Shown: piece after piece, positions 1 to 8,292 of the stretch
How the letters are laid out: each line of letters starts with the position of its first letter
Position numbering within the stretch: the stretch's first letter is position 1
From: Verrucomicrobiota bacterium
Lineage (GTDB): Bacteria; Verrucomicrobiota; Kiritimatiellia; SS1-B-03-39; UBA6053
Length of the DNA: 35,731 nt
Assembly (NCBI GenBank): GCA_020831635.1
Contig: JAFIGC010000293.1
Location: 1 to 35,731 of the forward strand
Direction of reading: 5' to 3'
Made by a program: the position numbers and the translations under genes
Notes under the pieces: model-generated
The model's database searches: none
Told to the model about the DNA's origin: nothing
Seen by the model: only the letters and a program-made list of their open reading frames with translations

Positions 1-11
1 CGTCGTTCCGA

Positions 12-47
12 CGGACTGGGCTGGTATTGGCGCGGACCTTCGGCCCG
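12..47. repeat. 36-bp dispersed repeat, left copy
   Basis: These bases match 35696-35731 at 33 of 36 positions in the same orientation. The second half is a small hairpin at 32-48, with a 7-base stem (one mismatch) around a TTC loop. A shorter relative of this half lies at 35631-35647. The copies sit at the two extremes of the window. A dispersed palindromic (REP-like) element is the simplest reading. The rest of 1-199 holds no gene that I can support. Confidence 0.6.
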
Positions 48-148
48 CAATTCTTTCAAAATCGAGGTGCACTCCAGGCTTAAGCATGCCATAAGTTAGT
101 ACCATTCGGCGCGGAGGCGTTCCTAGCCCCCCTTCGCCCCAGCCAATA

Positions 149-169
149 CGGCGATTGGCGCTCCTGTCC
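149..169 (-). repeat. 21-bp dispersed repeat, inverted copy
   Basis: The reverse complement of this stretch matches 6736-6756 at 19 of 21 bases. Both copies are intergenic and contain a partial palindrome around GGCGATYGGCG. Probably members of a short interspersed repeat family in the GC-rich part of the window. Confidence 0.5.
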
Positions 170-199
170 CCAAAGTCCCCGAGAAAAGCCACGCCCAAA

Positions 200-1849
200 C
201 TAACCGCGTTGTCGGGGGGGGAGGGGCGGGTTGCGGGGGAGCAGATGCCATTTTCCGTTTTGTCCCGGACTTTTTTCCGCAAAATACAGATGGCCTTTGG
301 CGGAGGGATGGCCGCGGAGGTCTCCCTTTTTTCGACTGCGGCGCGGCGAGGTGACCATATAAAAGGCGGAGCGGGTTTTGGCCGTGTCCCCAAACAACGC
401 TTTGACCTCGTCGAACGTGGAGGGACTGGACAGCAGATGGTCAAAAATTTCAGCCACCAGCGTGCCGTCCCGGTAGGGGTTCGGCAGGACTTGGTCTGCT
501 TTCGATGTCCTGGATGCCTCGCGAATGAGGGCCGTGGCCTGCAGTTCTTCGCTCAATCGGTTTAATTCCCGCAGGGCGGCGCGGCGCTCCTCCTTCGACA
601 ACTCGGAACTGATCCGTTTTCCGTTGAGCAGGTCCCGAAGAATGTCCCGTCCCTGCTCCGGTTCGAACGGAAAATCGGCCTCCTCCGCCTGCGGCAGCAG
701 GGGGGTGGTTTCGGCCAGACCGATGAGGGATTTGCTCCGTCCGGGGATAAAGCCGTAATCCGCAAGCAGTACGGCATCGAGAAGATAGGCGGACTGCTTC
801 AGCCGACTGACCATGGGTGTCGGAAGCTGATTGAGCAGGTCTTCCAAGGGCATCTGCTTTTCCGGTTGTTGAGAAAGGATGCGTGTGGCCTCCGCCTGTA
901 TCGGCATCCAGTCCGCCTCGGGCACGATTTCCGCAAGGTGATGTCGCAGCCCCACGCGGTCGGGTCCCATGGGCAGCAGGGGGCGACCGGGCAGACCCGC
1001 CATTTGCCTGCGGAGCAACGGCTGGACATAGGGGGACGAAGATTGCGGCACCGCGTCCAGCCAGTGCAGGGTCCTGTTTTCCCGTCTGACTTTGGCTAGC
1101 GCCTTGTAAACGCGTTTCTGAAGGTGCGCGGGCGGAAACACATGAAGCGGGCCGCCGGGCGTCAGGGGTTTGAGAGGATATTGACGTTGGTTGAGCAGGG
1201 CCTCCATAAAGTGTTTCCGGGAGGGAAGGGCGCCGAGTTCCCGTCCGACCGCATGAAAGAGATTCGGCAGAGAGTGGGCAAACGGATCCTGACGCAAAAG
1301 ATGTCCCGTGGCCTTTAGCAGTTCCGGTGCCAAATACTCCATGGGCGGGTTCGGAATTCTGGCGAACTGCCTGCGTTCCGGATTTTCAGGATGCGCGAGA
1401 CCTTCCAGGATCAACAGGCAATTTTCCATAAAGTGTCGCCGGTTTACATCCTCCACCCCCGGTGATGTGGAGGGAAGGTCGATGATTTCATCCGCCCAAA
1501 CCAACTCAAACTCCTCATCGGGAATGAGGTCGTTCGGGTCCGGGATGTACACCGGATCCAAGGCTTCCATCCGACTGCGGGCAAAGTCCGACGCGGCGGC
1601 GCGGAGCGATGCCGGTGCCCCCCCGAAGGGGATCTCCTTGATCCTGCTTTGCTGCATCCGTCTGCGGATCGCCACGCCCCGCGCTTGGTCCGGCTCAGCT
1701 TCCTGATCCGACGAGTCGGGTGAACCCCCTTCGATGTCCAGTTCCGCGAGTTTCGCCTCGGTCCATTCGATCAACCCCTGCATGCCCGAAAGTTCCGTTT
1801 CCGGAAGATGCAAGCTTTTCTTGAAAAACCGTGAGATTTGTTTTGACAT
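200..1849 (-). CDS. Hypothetical protein, 549 aa
   Basis: I do not recognise this protein. The reading frame is long, uninterrupted and GC-rich like its neighbours, and it begins with an ATG whose first residues are MSKQISRFFKK. It ends in TAG. No Shine-Dalgarno site is evident before the ATG. It has no signal peptide, no membrane segment and no nucleotide-binding motif that I can see. The middle is rich in Leu, Pro and Arg. The last 70 residues are basic and end in a Pro/Arg-rich tail. It is divergent from the winged-helix regulator at 1948, with only 98 bp between them, and that gap holds an inverted repeat at 1886-1910. Control by that regulator is therefore plausible but is inference. A role alongside the nuclease/ATPase pair is suggested only by proximity. 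Confidence 0.65.
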   Translation of the reverse strand: MSKQISRFFKKSLHLPETELSGMQGLIEWTEAKLAELDIEGGSPDSSDQEAEPDQARGVAIRRRMQQSRIKEIPFGGAPASLRAAASDFARSRMEALDPVYIPDPNDLIPDEEFELVWADEIIDLPSTSPGVEDVNRRHFMENCLLILEGLAHPENPERRQFARIPNPPMEYLAPELLKATGHLLRQDPFAHSLPNLFHAVGRELGALPSRKHFMEALLNQRQYPLKPLTPGGPLHVFPPAHLQKRVYKALAKVRRENRTLHWLDAVPQSSSPYVQPLLRRQMAGLPGRPLLPMGPDRVGLRHHLAEIVPEADWMPIQAEATRILSQQPEKQMPLEDLLNQLPTPMVSRLKQSAYLLDAVLLADYGFIPGRSKSLIGLAETTPLLPQAEEADFPFEPEQGRDILRDLLNGKRISSELSKEERRAALRELNRLSEELQATALIREASRTSKADQVLPNPYRDGTLVAEIFDHLLSSPSTFDEVKALFGDTAKTRSAFYMVTSPRRSRKKGDLRGHPSAKGHLYFAEKSPGQNGKWHLLPRNPPLPPRQRG

Positions 1850-1885
1850 GTTTATTTAATTTTGCTAGGTTTATCGACTTTATGC

Positions 1886-1910
1886 ACGAAATATTGTTTT
1901 AATGTTTCGT
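1886..1910. promoter_or_regulatory. Operator-like inverted repeat in a divergent promoter gap
   Basis: The arms ACGAAATATT (1886-1895) and AATGTTTCGT (1901-1910) are inverted copies with one mismatch, separated by 5 bases. A further half-like ATTCGTG follows at 1912-1918. The element lies in the AT-rich 98-bp gap between the divergent 549-aa gene and the regulator gene at 1948. Position and symmetry fit the binding site of a dimeric regulator, most simply the adjacent winged-helix protein acting on both promoters. Binding is inferred, not shown. Confidence 0.5.
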
Positions 1911-1947
1911 TATTCGTGTATTTATGAAAACATAAAGGAGGTTTGCG

Positions 1948-2385
1948 ATGATTACAAGTGCTTTTTTAATTAGAATGATGGATTTCGACTGGTCGGTTCG
2001 CGAGGGTCGGTATCCGAACGCCAAATCCTTTAGCAAACTCCACGGGGTTTCAGAGCGTACCATGAGTCGGACGATCGAATTCATGAAGGACACGTTGGGG
2101 GCGCCCTTGCAGTATGACGCGACTATGCATGGCTATTCCTATGAAGATGCCGCCTGGTTGCCGGCCCAATTGGTGGTTCTGTTGGCCTTCAAGGCGGCCA
2201 AGGATGAAGAGGACAAAGGAAGCTATGTCCCGGCCAAAGGGAGTGTGTATCTTGAGGACAGGTCTTCTTTGGAGAGGACTTATCTGAGTCCGGCTGCGGA
2301 ACCTTCCCAACGCATGGTGTTTGTGGAGCCGGATGATCCGGATTCGGGGGAGGAGTCCCAATCTTTCGCCACAGGCAACCGCTAA
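1948..2385 (+). CDS. WYL-type winged-helix regulator lacking the WYL domain
   Basis: 145 residues, starting at an ATG with a strong AAGGAGG site at 1935-1941. Residues 5-70 carry the winged-helix pattern seen at the N-terminus of WYL-domain transcription factors: IRMMDF..., then EGRYPNAKSFSK, then the recognition-helix stretch VSERTMSRTIEFMKD, then a wing ending in HGYSYED. Full-length WYL regulators are usually about 300 residues and carry a ligand-binding WYL domain after this point. Here an acidic tail of about 70 residues replaces it, so the protein may be a natural short form or a truncation. It is the first gene of a run into the nuclease and ATPase genes (16-bp gap to the next start), so it probably controls them and itself. 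WYL-type regulators are common controllers of phage-defence and DNA-damage loci. Confidence 0.7.
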   Translation: MITSAFLIRMMDFDWSVREGRYPNAKSFSKLHGVSERTMSRTIEFMKDTLGAPLQYDATMHGYSYEDAAWLPAQLVVLLAFKAAKDEEDKGSYVPAKGSVYLEDRSSLERTYLSPAAEPSQRMVFVEPDDPDSGEESQSFATGNR

Positions 2386-2401
2386 CCCAAGGACCCAAAC
2401 G

Positions 2402-3553
2402 ATGAATATTTTCGCCATGGCCGACTTGCATCTTGGAAAACCGTTCGGGCGCTTTCAGCCCGAGAAAAACCGCACCCTCATCCGCCGCGCGCGTCTGAAT
2501 GTCTTGCAGAAGCTTCCCGAATGGATCCGCAGGGAGGAGGTGGACCTTGTTTTGATCGCCGGGGATGTCTTCGACAGTCCCCGCCCGGATGCGGACACCA
2601 TGACGCAGTCGCTTCAACTACTGGGTCAGGCCGGGGTGCCGGTGCTTCTCATTCCCGGCAACCACGATGCCGCCGAAGCGGGGTCGGTCTGGTATTCGAG
2701 CGATTTTCAGCGCCTTTGTCCTGATAACCTGATTGTGGCACTGGAGGCAAAACCGATCGAGGTGGCCGGCGCGGTGGTGTTGCCCTGTCCCTTGCGCCGC
2801 CGTCATGAGCGGGAGGATCTGCTCGGATGGCTTCAAGATCAATCTCTCTGGTCCTCGCTGCCCCCGGAATGTCCCCGCATTGTCTTGGCCCACGGAACGG
2901 TGGTGAATTTTCACGCGGACGATGACGGCGCGGAGCATGGGATCAACCATCTGGACCTTGACCGCCTGCCGGAGGCGGAGTTGGACGCGGTTGTGCTGGG
3001 CGACTGGCACCGTCAGCAGCAAGTTACGCCCAAGGCCTGGTATACAGGCACGCCGGAGATGACCGGGTTTGCGGCCAACAACGCCCAGGTGCTGGGGCAG
3101 GGACTGCTTTGCCGCGTGGAACGCGGCAAGCAACCGCAATTCACCCCGGTGCCGACGGGCACCCATCGCTGGGAAAAGGTGGAGGTGGCCTTGCGCGAGG
3201 AAGTGGGCTTCGCGTCACTGGAAGAAAAATTGGCGGATTACGGCATGAACGACGTGATTGGCCTGAAACTCACGGGCACGCTCGGTCTGGAGGACCGCAG
3301 TCGTCTGGACCAATTGCTCGTGGATCTGAACAACCGCCTGCTCCGCTGCGAGGTCGAGGATCAAATTCTGCTGGAACCGGGGGAAGGGGAACTGGAAAAG
3401 CTCTCTGAATCCGGGCATCCACTTGTCGCCGCGACGGCCATGGCCCTGCGCGAGACCCAGCTTGCGGGCGGGTCCGAATCCGAAGTGGCCGCGCGCGCCT
3501 TGCGCCTGCTGTATTGCACCTGTTCACAACTCCAAAACAAGGCGCTGGTATGA
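2402..3553 (+). CDS. SbcD/YhaO-like DNA exonuclease (Mre11-type metallophosphoesterase)
   Basis: 383 residues if it starts at 2402, where the sequence MNIFAMADLHLG begins a normal family N-terminus and AAGGA lies at 2390-2394. A further upstream in-frame start would overlap the regulator gene and adds nothing family-like. The two-metal phosphoesterase motifs are present in order: DLH (8-10), GDVFD (54-58), GNHD (86-89), AHG (163-165) and GDWH (200-203). The C-terminal part fits a capping domain. Proteins of this family form complexes with an SMC-type ATPase and cut DNA ends or hairpins. The next gene encodes such an ATPase and its ATG overlaps this stop codon (ATGA), indicating translational coupling and an equimolar partner. 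Confidence 0.88.
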   Translation: MNIFAMADLHLGKPFGRFQPEKNRTLIRRARLNVLQKLPEWIRREEVDLVLIAGDVFDSPRPDADTMTQSLQLLGQAGVPVLLIPGNHDAAEAGSVWYSSDFQRLCPDNLIVALEAKPIEVAGAVVLPCPLRRRHEREDLLGWLQDQSLWSSLPPECPRIVLAHGTVVNFHADDDGAEHGINHLDLDRLPEAELDAVVLGDWHRQQQVTPKAWYTGTPEMTGFAANNAQVLGQGLLCRVERGKQPQFTPVPTGTHRWEKVEVALREEVGFASLEEKLADYGMNDVIGLKLTGTLGLEDRSRLDQLLVDLNNRLLRCEVEDQILLEPGEGELEKLSESGHPLVAATAMALRETQLAGGSESEVAARALRLLYCTCSQLQNKALV

Positions 3554-6500
3554 AATTGCTTTCCATCCAACTCTCTAATTTTCGTGCGCATCTGGATACC
3601 AAACTGGCGTTCGATGAAAGAATCACTTTGGTCGAAGCCGCCAATGAATGGGGGAAAAGCACCCTCTTGGAGGCGCTGACCCATGCTTTCACCAGTTCCG
3701 AGAAGCTGGGGAAAGGGGTGGTGGACACCTTCCGGAGTGCCGCGGGCGCCACGGGGTCTCCCCGCATTCAGGTCGAATTTCAGCTCGGAGAGCAAACCTG
3801 GGAGCTGACCAAACAGTTCAATGGCGGCAGCGGGGTCATCGAATTAAAATCAGACAGGGAAACCCTTACCGGGCAGGCGGCGGCGGATCGTCTTCGCACA
3901 TTGCTGGGCGTGGAGCAGGAAGGGGGCAGGGGATGGTCCAATCGGGTTTCCTCCATCTGGGCGCATGTATGGGTGCGCCAGAATACCGCCTTTCAGGGAT
4001 TGGATACGGTGGACAACTTGACGGGCAAGCTCACCGAACGATTGCAAAATTTGGGCGGTGCCGGTCTGGTGGCCAGCGATTTGGATCAGGCGGTCATCCG
4101 GAAAGTCGAAGAAGAATATGGAAAATACTACACGGCCACAGGCAGGGAAGCCAGCGCGTCCCCCCTGTCCGAGGCCAGGGGGCGTCATCAGGCGGCCATG
4201 GAGGACGCGCAACGCGCGGAACAAACCCTGTCCGCCCTTCAAGCCGATCTGCGCGAATTCAAAGAGACCAAAGAGCGGCTGACGCACTGCAAGCGGGAAG
4301 CGGCTGAGTTGATGGAGCGGGTACGCGGCAAAGAGGAGGAAGTCGAAAGTTTGCGCATCGCCCCCACGGAGGGCCGCCGTCTGGAAGAAGAGCTGGAGAA
4401 GGCCAAGCTTCTCAAAGAGAGCCTGCGGCAACAGCAGGCGAATTTGGAGGCCAAACGCAAAGAGATGGCCCAATTGCAGTCTGAAAAAGAGAAACTGGAG
4501 GCCTCTTTGGCCGGGCGCCGCGAGATGCAGGAGAAACGGCGCGCCGAGTTTCAGGGGATCTCGGCGGAAAATCCGGAACAGGAACTCAAATCCGTACGCG
4601 GCGTCGCCAAGTATTTTCAGGAGGTCCTCAACGCCTTGAAGGCCGAAGAAGAATTGAAACAGGTCAACATCCGCCTGAAGCGCGTGGCCGAACACGAAGC
4701 GGAACTGCGCGCCCAACAAGAGGCCCTGGCCAAACTTCCCGAGATGGATCTGACGCGGTTGAACGCGCTTCGCAAGGCGCACAAGCAGGCGCACGAGGCG
4801 CGTTTGCAACTCGATTCGATGGCCGCCGATCTCTGCGTGGATGGCGCCGACCTTCCCGTCCGAATTCAGGAGAAAGACCTTCAGGCAGGCGAAACGCATC
4901 GCTTTACCGAAGAAGTGGTGCTGCGGGTCGGCAAGGGGGTTCGGTTACGAATTCGTCCCGGCGGCGGCGAAAAGGCGATGGAACAGCGCGCCCGCACCCA
5001 GGAATTGGAAGCGCAGTTGGCCCAAATGCTGGCCAAAGCCGATTTTCAGACGCTGGCGGATGCCGAGGCTGTCTATGAGCGGCGCGGCAAACTTCTGGGG
5101 GACATTGCCACCACCGAGAAGCTTCTCCAGAGCTTGGAACCGGAAAAACTTCGCACCCAGGAAACGAAACTTCGTCCCGCGATGGAGGCGGCCCGCCAGC
5201 GTGCGGAAAGCTGTCGCGCCGAACTGGCCGAGCCGCCCCCGGTGCCCCAAAATCTGCTCGAGGCCGAAAAAGCCTTGCAGGCGGCGGATGAAACCGAAAA
5301 GGCGCTGGACAAAAAAATCACCGGGATCCGTGCCAAACGCGATCAGTTGGAGCAGGACCTGCAACGCGCGGACCAGGAATTGCGCGTTCAGGAAAGCGCC
5401 CTTCAGGAAAGTGCGCAACAGTTGGCCCGCCTGGAGGCCACCGTCAGCACGATGGAGGGGGACGCCGGGTCCGGCGACCTCAAGACCCGTCTTGCGGAAG
5501 TGGATCGTGCCGCGGAAGCATTGGAACAGAAGTTGAGCGCCTTCGAACAGAAGCAGAAAGTATTTTTGGATACCGAAGGCGACCTCAAGGCGCTGAAGCA
5601 AAGTCGCGAGCGTACCCAAGACAAAGTGCATGACCTTGAAAAGAAACAGAGTGCCACCCTCGCGCACCTGAACAGCTTTACGCATCAAGATCCCGAGAGC
5701 GCCTGCAGCCTTGCCCGGGACAGGCTCGCGCTGTCGGCCAAGCAACTTCAGGAGCTTGAGCTGCATGCCAAGGCGGTCCAACACCTGAAGCGTTTGCTTG
5801 ATCAACAAAAAGCCGCCCTTCAGGAGGAGCTGACCCAACCCTTCATGGAAAAGGTCCGTCCCTACCTGCGTGAACTCTTCGGTGCGGATGCGGATGTGCA
5901 CATGGCCTCTCTGGAAAACCTTGCCAGCCCCACCTTGCAACGTGATTTGCCGTTCTCCTTTGACGCGCTCAGCACGGGGGCCCGCGAGCAGCTCAATGCC
6001 GTCCTCCGTCTTGGCATCGCCGAGCTGTTCCAAGCGGATGCAGAGGGCGGATTGCCGGTCATTTTTGACGATGCCTTTGTTAACAGTGACCCCGTGCGCT
6101 GTGAGAAAATCTGCAGAACCCTTCGTCTGGCCGCCGATCATGGCTTGCAGATTATCGTCATGACCTGCCAACCCGCCCATTACCAGTTGCTCGGCGCCCC
6201 TCCGCTTCAACTGGAGCGGAGGCCGTTGCGGACCAGTTTCGCCGCTTCGAGACCTCCCGAGCGCCCCGCATTGTCCGAGGGCGCGGATGAAATACGCGGC
6301 GATGCAGTCTCCGCCGGTCCTTCTCCCGCTCCTTTCGTAGCCCCGTCCGCCGGGATGACCGCCCAAGAGGAGGCCCTCTTGCATGCCCTCGCCGGCAAAG
6401 CGGAAGGCAAGTCCGGCAACATCTCCCTGCGCAACGAACTCGGCTGGGAGGAAGACCGCTATAACGCCGCCGTGCAGTCCCTCGAAGATCGGGGCATCCT

Positions 6501-6567
6501 CGAGCGGGGCCGCGGACGCGGCGGCAGCGTTCAACTTACACCCGCCGGCAAAGCGGGGCAGTCATGA
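3550..6567 (+). CDS. SbcC/YhaN-like SMC ATPase with C-terminal winged-helix tail
   Basis: 1005 residues from the ATG at 3550, which overlaps the stop of the nuclease gene. The N-terminal P-loop is AANEWGKST (residues 30-38). The first glycine of the usual GxNxxGKS is alanine. A long Glu/Lys/Gln/Arg-rich coiled coil runs from about 180 to 760. The ABC signature LSTGAREQL begins at 807 and Walker B VIFDDAF at 837, followed by a D-loop. This layout matches the YhaN/SbcC branch, in which ATP cycling controls the bound nuclease. Beyond the head domain there is a Pro/Ala-rich linker and then, from about 935 to 1003, a compact winged-helix-like module ending in RGRGGSVQL. That tail is not part of ordinary SbcC or YhaN. 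It may give DNA or promoter targeting; its function is inference. Confidence 0.85.
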   Translation: MKLLSIQLSNFRAHLDTKLAFDERITLVEAANEWGKSTLLEALTHAFTSSEKLGKGVVDTFRSAAGATGSPRIQVEFQLGEQTWELTKQFNGGSGVIELKSDRETLTGQAAADRLRTLLGVEQEGGRGWSNRVSSIWAHVWVRQNTAFQGLDTVDNLTGKLTERLQNLGGAGLVASDLDQAVIRKVEEEYGKYYTATGREASASPLSEARGRHQAAMEDAQRAEQTLSALQADLREFKETKERLTHCKREAAELMERVRGKEEEVESLRIAPTEGRRLEEELEKAKLLKESLRQQQANLEAKRKEMAQLQSEKEKLEASLAGRREMQEKRRAEFQGISAENPEQELKSVRGVAKYFQEVLNALKAEEELKQVNIRLKRVAEHEAELRAQQEALAKLPEMDLTRLNALRKAHKQAHEARLQLDSMAADLCVDGADLPVRIQEKDLQAGETHRFTEEVVLRVGKGVRLRIRPGGGEKAMEQRARTQELEAQLAQMLAKADFQTLADAEAVYERRGKLLGDIATTEKLLQSLEPEKLRTQETKLRPAMEAARQRAESCRAELAEPPPVPQNLLEAEKALQAADETEKALDKKITGIRAKRDQLEQDLQRADQELRVQESALQESAQQLARLEATVSTMEGDAGSGDLKTRLAEVDRAAEALEQKLSAFEQKQKVFLDTEGDLKALKQSRERTQDKVHDLEKKQSATLAHLNSFTHQDPESACSLARDRLALSAKQLQELELHAKAVQHLKRLLDQQKAALQEELTQPFMEKVRPYLRELFGADADVHMASLENLASPTLQRDLPFSFDALSTGAREQLNAVLRLGIAELFQADAEGGLPVIFDDAFVNSDPVRCEKICRTLRLAADHGLQIIVMTCQPAHYQLLGAPPLQLERRPLRTSFAASRPPERPALSEGADEIRGDAVSAGPSPAPFVAPSAGMTAQEEALLHALAGKAEGKSGNISLRNELGWEEDRYNAAVQSLEDRGILERGRGRGGSVQLTPAGKAGQS

Positions 6568-6572
6568 GGAGG

Positions 6573-6733
6573 TGCGCACTTCGTGCGCGCGGGGGTTGCA
6601 GGGATGCCGCGGGCGCGGCGCGGGGTTGCGCACTTCGTGTGCGCGGGGGTTGCGGGGATGCCGCTGGCGCGGCGCGGCGCGGGGTTGCGCACTTCGTGCG
6701 CGCGGGGGTTGCAGGGCTGCCGCTGGCGTGGCG
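6573..6733. repeat. Three GC-rich tandem units with TTC-loop hairpins
   Basis: The core TGCGCACTTCGTG starts at 6573, 6627 and 6686, giving unit lengths of 54 and 59 bp. Each unit contains a 6-base stem around TTC, perfect in copies 1 and 3 and with one mismatch in copy 2, followed by GGGGGTTGC and a GC-rich trailer. It begins directly after the SMC ATPase gene, so it might slow or end transcription. The rest of the gap 6734-7066 holds the 21-bp repeat at 6736-6756, another TTC-loop hairpin at 6843-6855 and no gene that I can support. Confidence 0.65.
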
Positions 6734-6735
6734 CA

Positions 6736-6756
6736 GGATAGGAGCGCCGATCGCCG
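6736..6756 (+). repeat. 21-bp dispersed repeat, direct copy
   Basis: Matches the reverse complement of 149-169 at 19 of 21 bases. It contains GCGCCGATCGCCG, a near-palindrome. Intergenic, downstream of the GC-rich tandem units. Confidence 0.5.
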
Positions 6757-7066
6757 CATCGGCAGGGGCGAAGGGGGCTTGGTTTCTGAGGGGGCAAAGG
6801 CGCAAGTTCCGCTCGTTCCTCGCTGCACTTACGCACTCCAGGGACGCTTCGCGTCTGAAGCTAAAACGATCCAGTTACCGACCCTGTGACTAACTCAGTT
6901 AACGGATCCCTTTTCCGGCAGAAGCCGCCACCACCTCCCAAACCGCAACTTTTTCAGAAAAAATCCCAGGGTCGGACACCGGATGTCATCCCCGCCGTGG
7001 TACAATGCTCCGAAATCAAAACGACAAACGAAACCACAATCGAAACCCGAACTGCAAAGGAATCAG

Positions 7067-7417
7067 ATGAGTCAATGGATTGAAATGGAAGGCGAAACAT
7101 TTTACTGCCCCGTCACCGGGATTCAGATATATTCCCCCGAAATGGAGGAATATGGAAACTCCCCCGCCATCGAGTTTCTCTATAACGACGTCGCCGGGGA
7201 GTTTGTCATCGCTTCGGACCGCGTCCGCAACATCCTCGAAAGCTGTGAGGAAGAAATGGAGATGTTTTTCGGGGAAGAGTCGGTGGACTTTGTGCTTCGG
7301 AAGCTCAATGATCCGGCTCTGGCCGTTTTTGAAATGTCATGCAGTGGCGTGGGCTGCGGCGGCGCGGGCATGATCGACTGGTTGTGCATCAATATGAACC
7401 ACGGGGTGGAGGATTAA
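7067..7417 (+). CDS. Hypothetical small acidic protein, paralogue of the 10332 gene
   Basis: 116 residues from the ATG at 7067, preceded by AAAGGA at 7056-7061. In-frame codons upstream of it look like non-coding sequence. The family is unknown to me. It starts MSQWIEMEGETFYCPVTG, so it has an FYCPxTG motif near the N-terminus. A hydrophobic/aromatic stretch IEFLYNDVAGEF follows, then a very acidic helix around residues 60-75 and a glycine-rich segment near the end with two cysteines (SCSGVGCGG). The protein at 10332 shares the opening motif as LFCPLSG and the same order of segments. The next gene starts 5 bp after this stop, so the two are probably co-transcribed. No catalytic motif is visible. 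Confidence 0.7.
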   Translation: MSQWIEMEGETFYCPVTGIQIYSPEMEEYGNSPAIEFLYNDVAGEFVIASDRVRNILESCEEEMEMFFGEESVDFVLRKLNDPALAVFEMSCSGVGCGGAGMIDWLCINMNHGVED

Positions 7418-7422
7418 ACTTC

Positions 7423-8115
7423 ATGAAGGAAGACTTTATGCACGAACCTGTCACCCTCTCCGTCCGTTGGTTGAAGCGACTCAGCCCTAAACTCTATCAA
7501 GCGCTGAGCCCCCCGCTCCTTTCCGAATTTCTTTCCGGATCCCTCGATATTGGCCCCGAAGACATTCCCGAAACGCAGTTGTTAACCCTGCACTGGGACG
7601 ATGTGATTACCGTGACCTGGCCGAACCCGCAGGATTCCATGCCTCCATCCCAGACCCTTCGTGACCCGGAACTGAAAGCGATGGCCGCCACTTTTCTGTA
7701 TGCCTTTCACCTTGAGCTGGAGCGACTACAGATGCTTCAGGAAATCTTCGCCGATCATGGGATCTCCAGCACCGTTTCGGATCTGGGCTGCCTTTTTGTT
7801 CACCTCAGTGTGATGATCACCCCGGTCTTGGACGAAGGACCCGACAACACCGCCGTGCTCTGTGACCGCTATACCTTTCAAAATCCCGAATCTTCCGTCA
7901 TGGTGATCTATGTGAACCCGGAGGGGGATGTCGTCGAATTGCTGGATGAGATGGGCGGCCCGATTGCGACGCCACCCCTTTTGCAGCAAGCCAGACCCTC
8001 GGAATTGCCCGGACTTTTCCAAAGATTGGAAGCGCTCCTCAACCCCGAAGACCCCCAACAAGCCGACAAAGCGGCGATCTCGGAATTTCTGGGGTTGCCG
8101 ATTGGCGACGACTGA
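7423..8115 (+). CDS. Hypothetical protein, 230 aa
   Basis: I do not recognise this protein. The ATG at 7423 follows GGAGGA (7408-7413) with good spacing. A second ATG at 7438, preceded by AAGGAAG, would remove only five residues. The product is acidic and soluble, with no signal peptide, no membrane helix and no nucleotide-binding motif that I can see. The middle contains a likely beta-strand stretch, VMVIYVNPEGDVVELLDEMG. The C-terminal 40 residues look helical. It is separated from the small acidic-protein gene by 5 bp, so joint expression is likely. Whether the two proteins interact is unknown. Confidence 0.7.
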   Translation: MKEDFMHEPVTLSVRWLKRLSPKLYQALSPPLLSEFLSGSLDIGPEDIPETQLLTLHWDDVITVTWPNPQDSMPPSQTLRDPELKAMAATFLYAFHLELERLQMLQEIFADHGISSTVSDLGCLFVHLSVMITPVLDEGPDNTAVLCDRYTFQNPESSVMVIYVNPEGDVVELLDEMGGPIATPPLLQQARPSELPGLFQRLEALLNPEDPQQADKAAISEFLGLPIGDD

Positions 8116-8292
8116 CCGGCTGCTCAGGACCGGATTCCCGATTATTCCCCGCAAGTATCACCCATCCCCCCAGGCGTTTTATGTTCCCCTCTTATGATCC
8201 ATCTTTGCTCGATTCCAAAGACGTGTTTCATGGAAATGGAAAAAAAGAAATGATCCCCGTCATTCTCAAGGAGGGATATCCATATCGGTGCC

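Noticed and set aside
3850-4899. 349-codon open frame on the - strand
   Set aside because: Antisense shadow of the same coiled coil, with Leu/Phe-rich low-complexity translation.
4945-6534. 529-codon open frame on the - strand opposite the SMC ATPase gene
   Set aside because: It is an antisense shadow of a GC-rich coiled-coil gene. The + strand frame has clear ATPase motifs.
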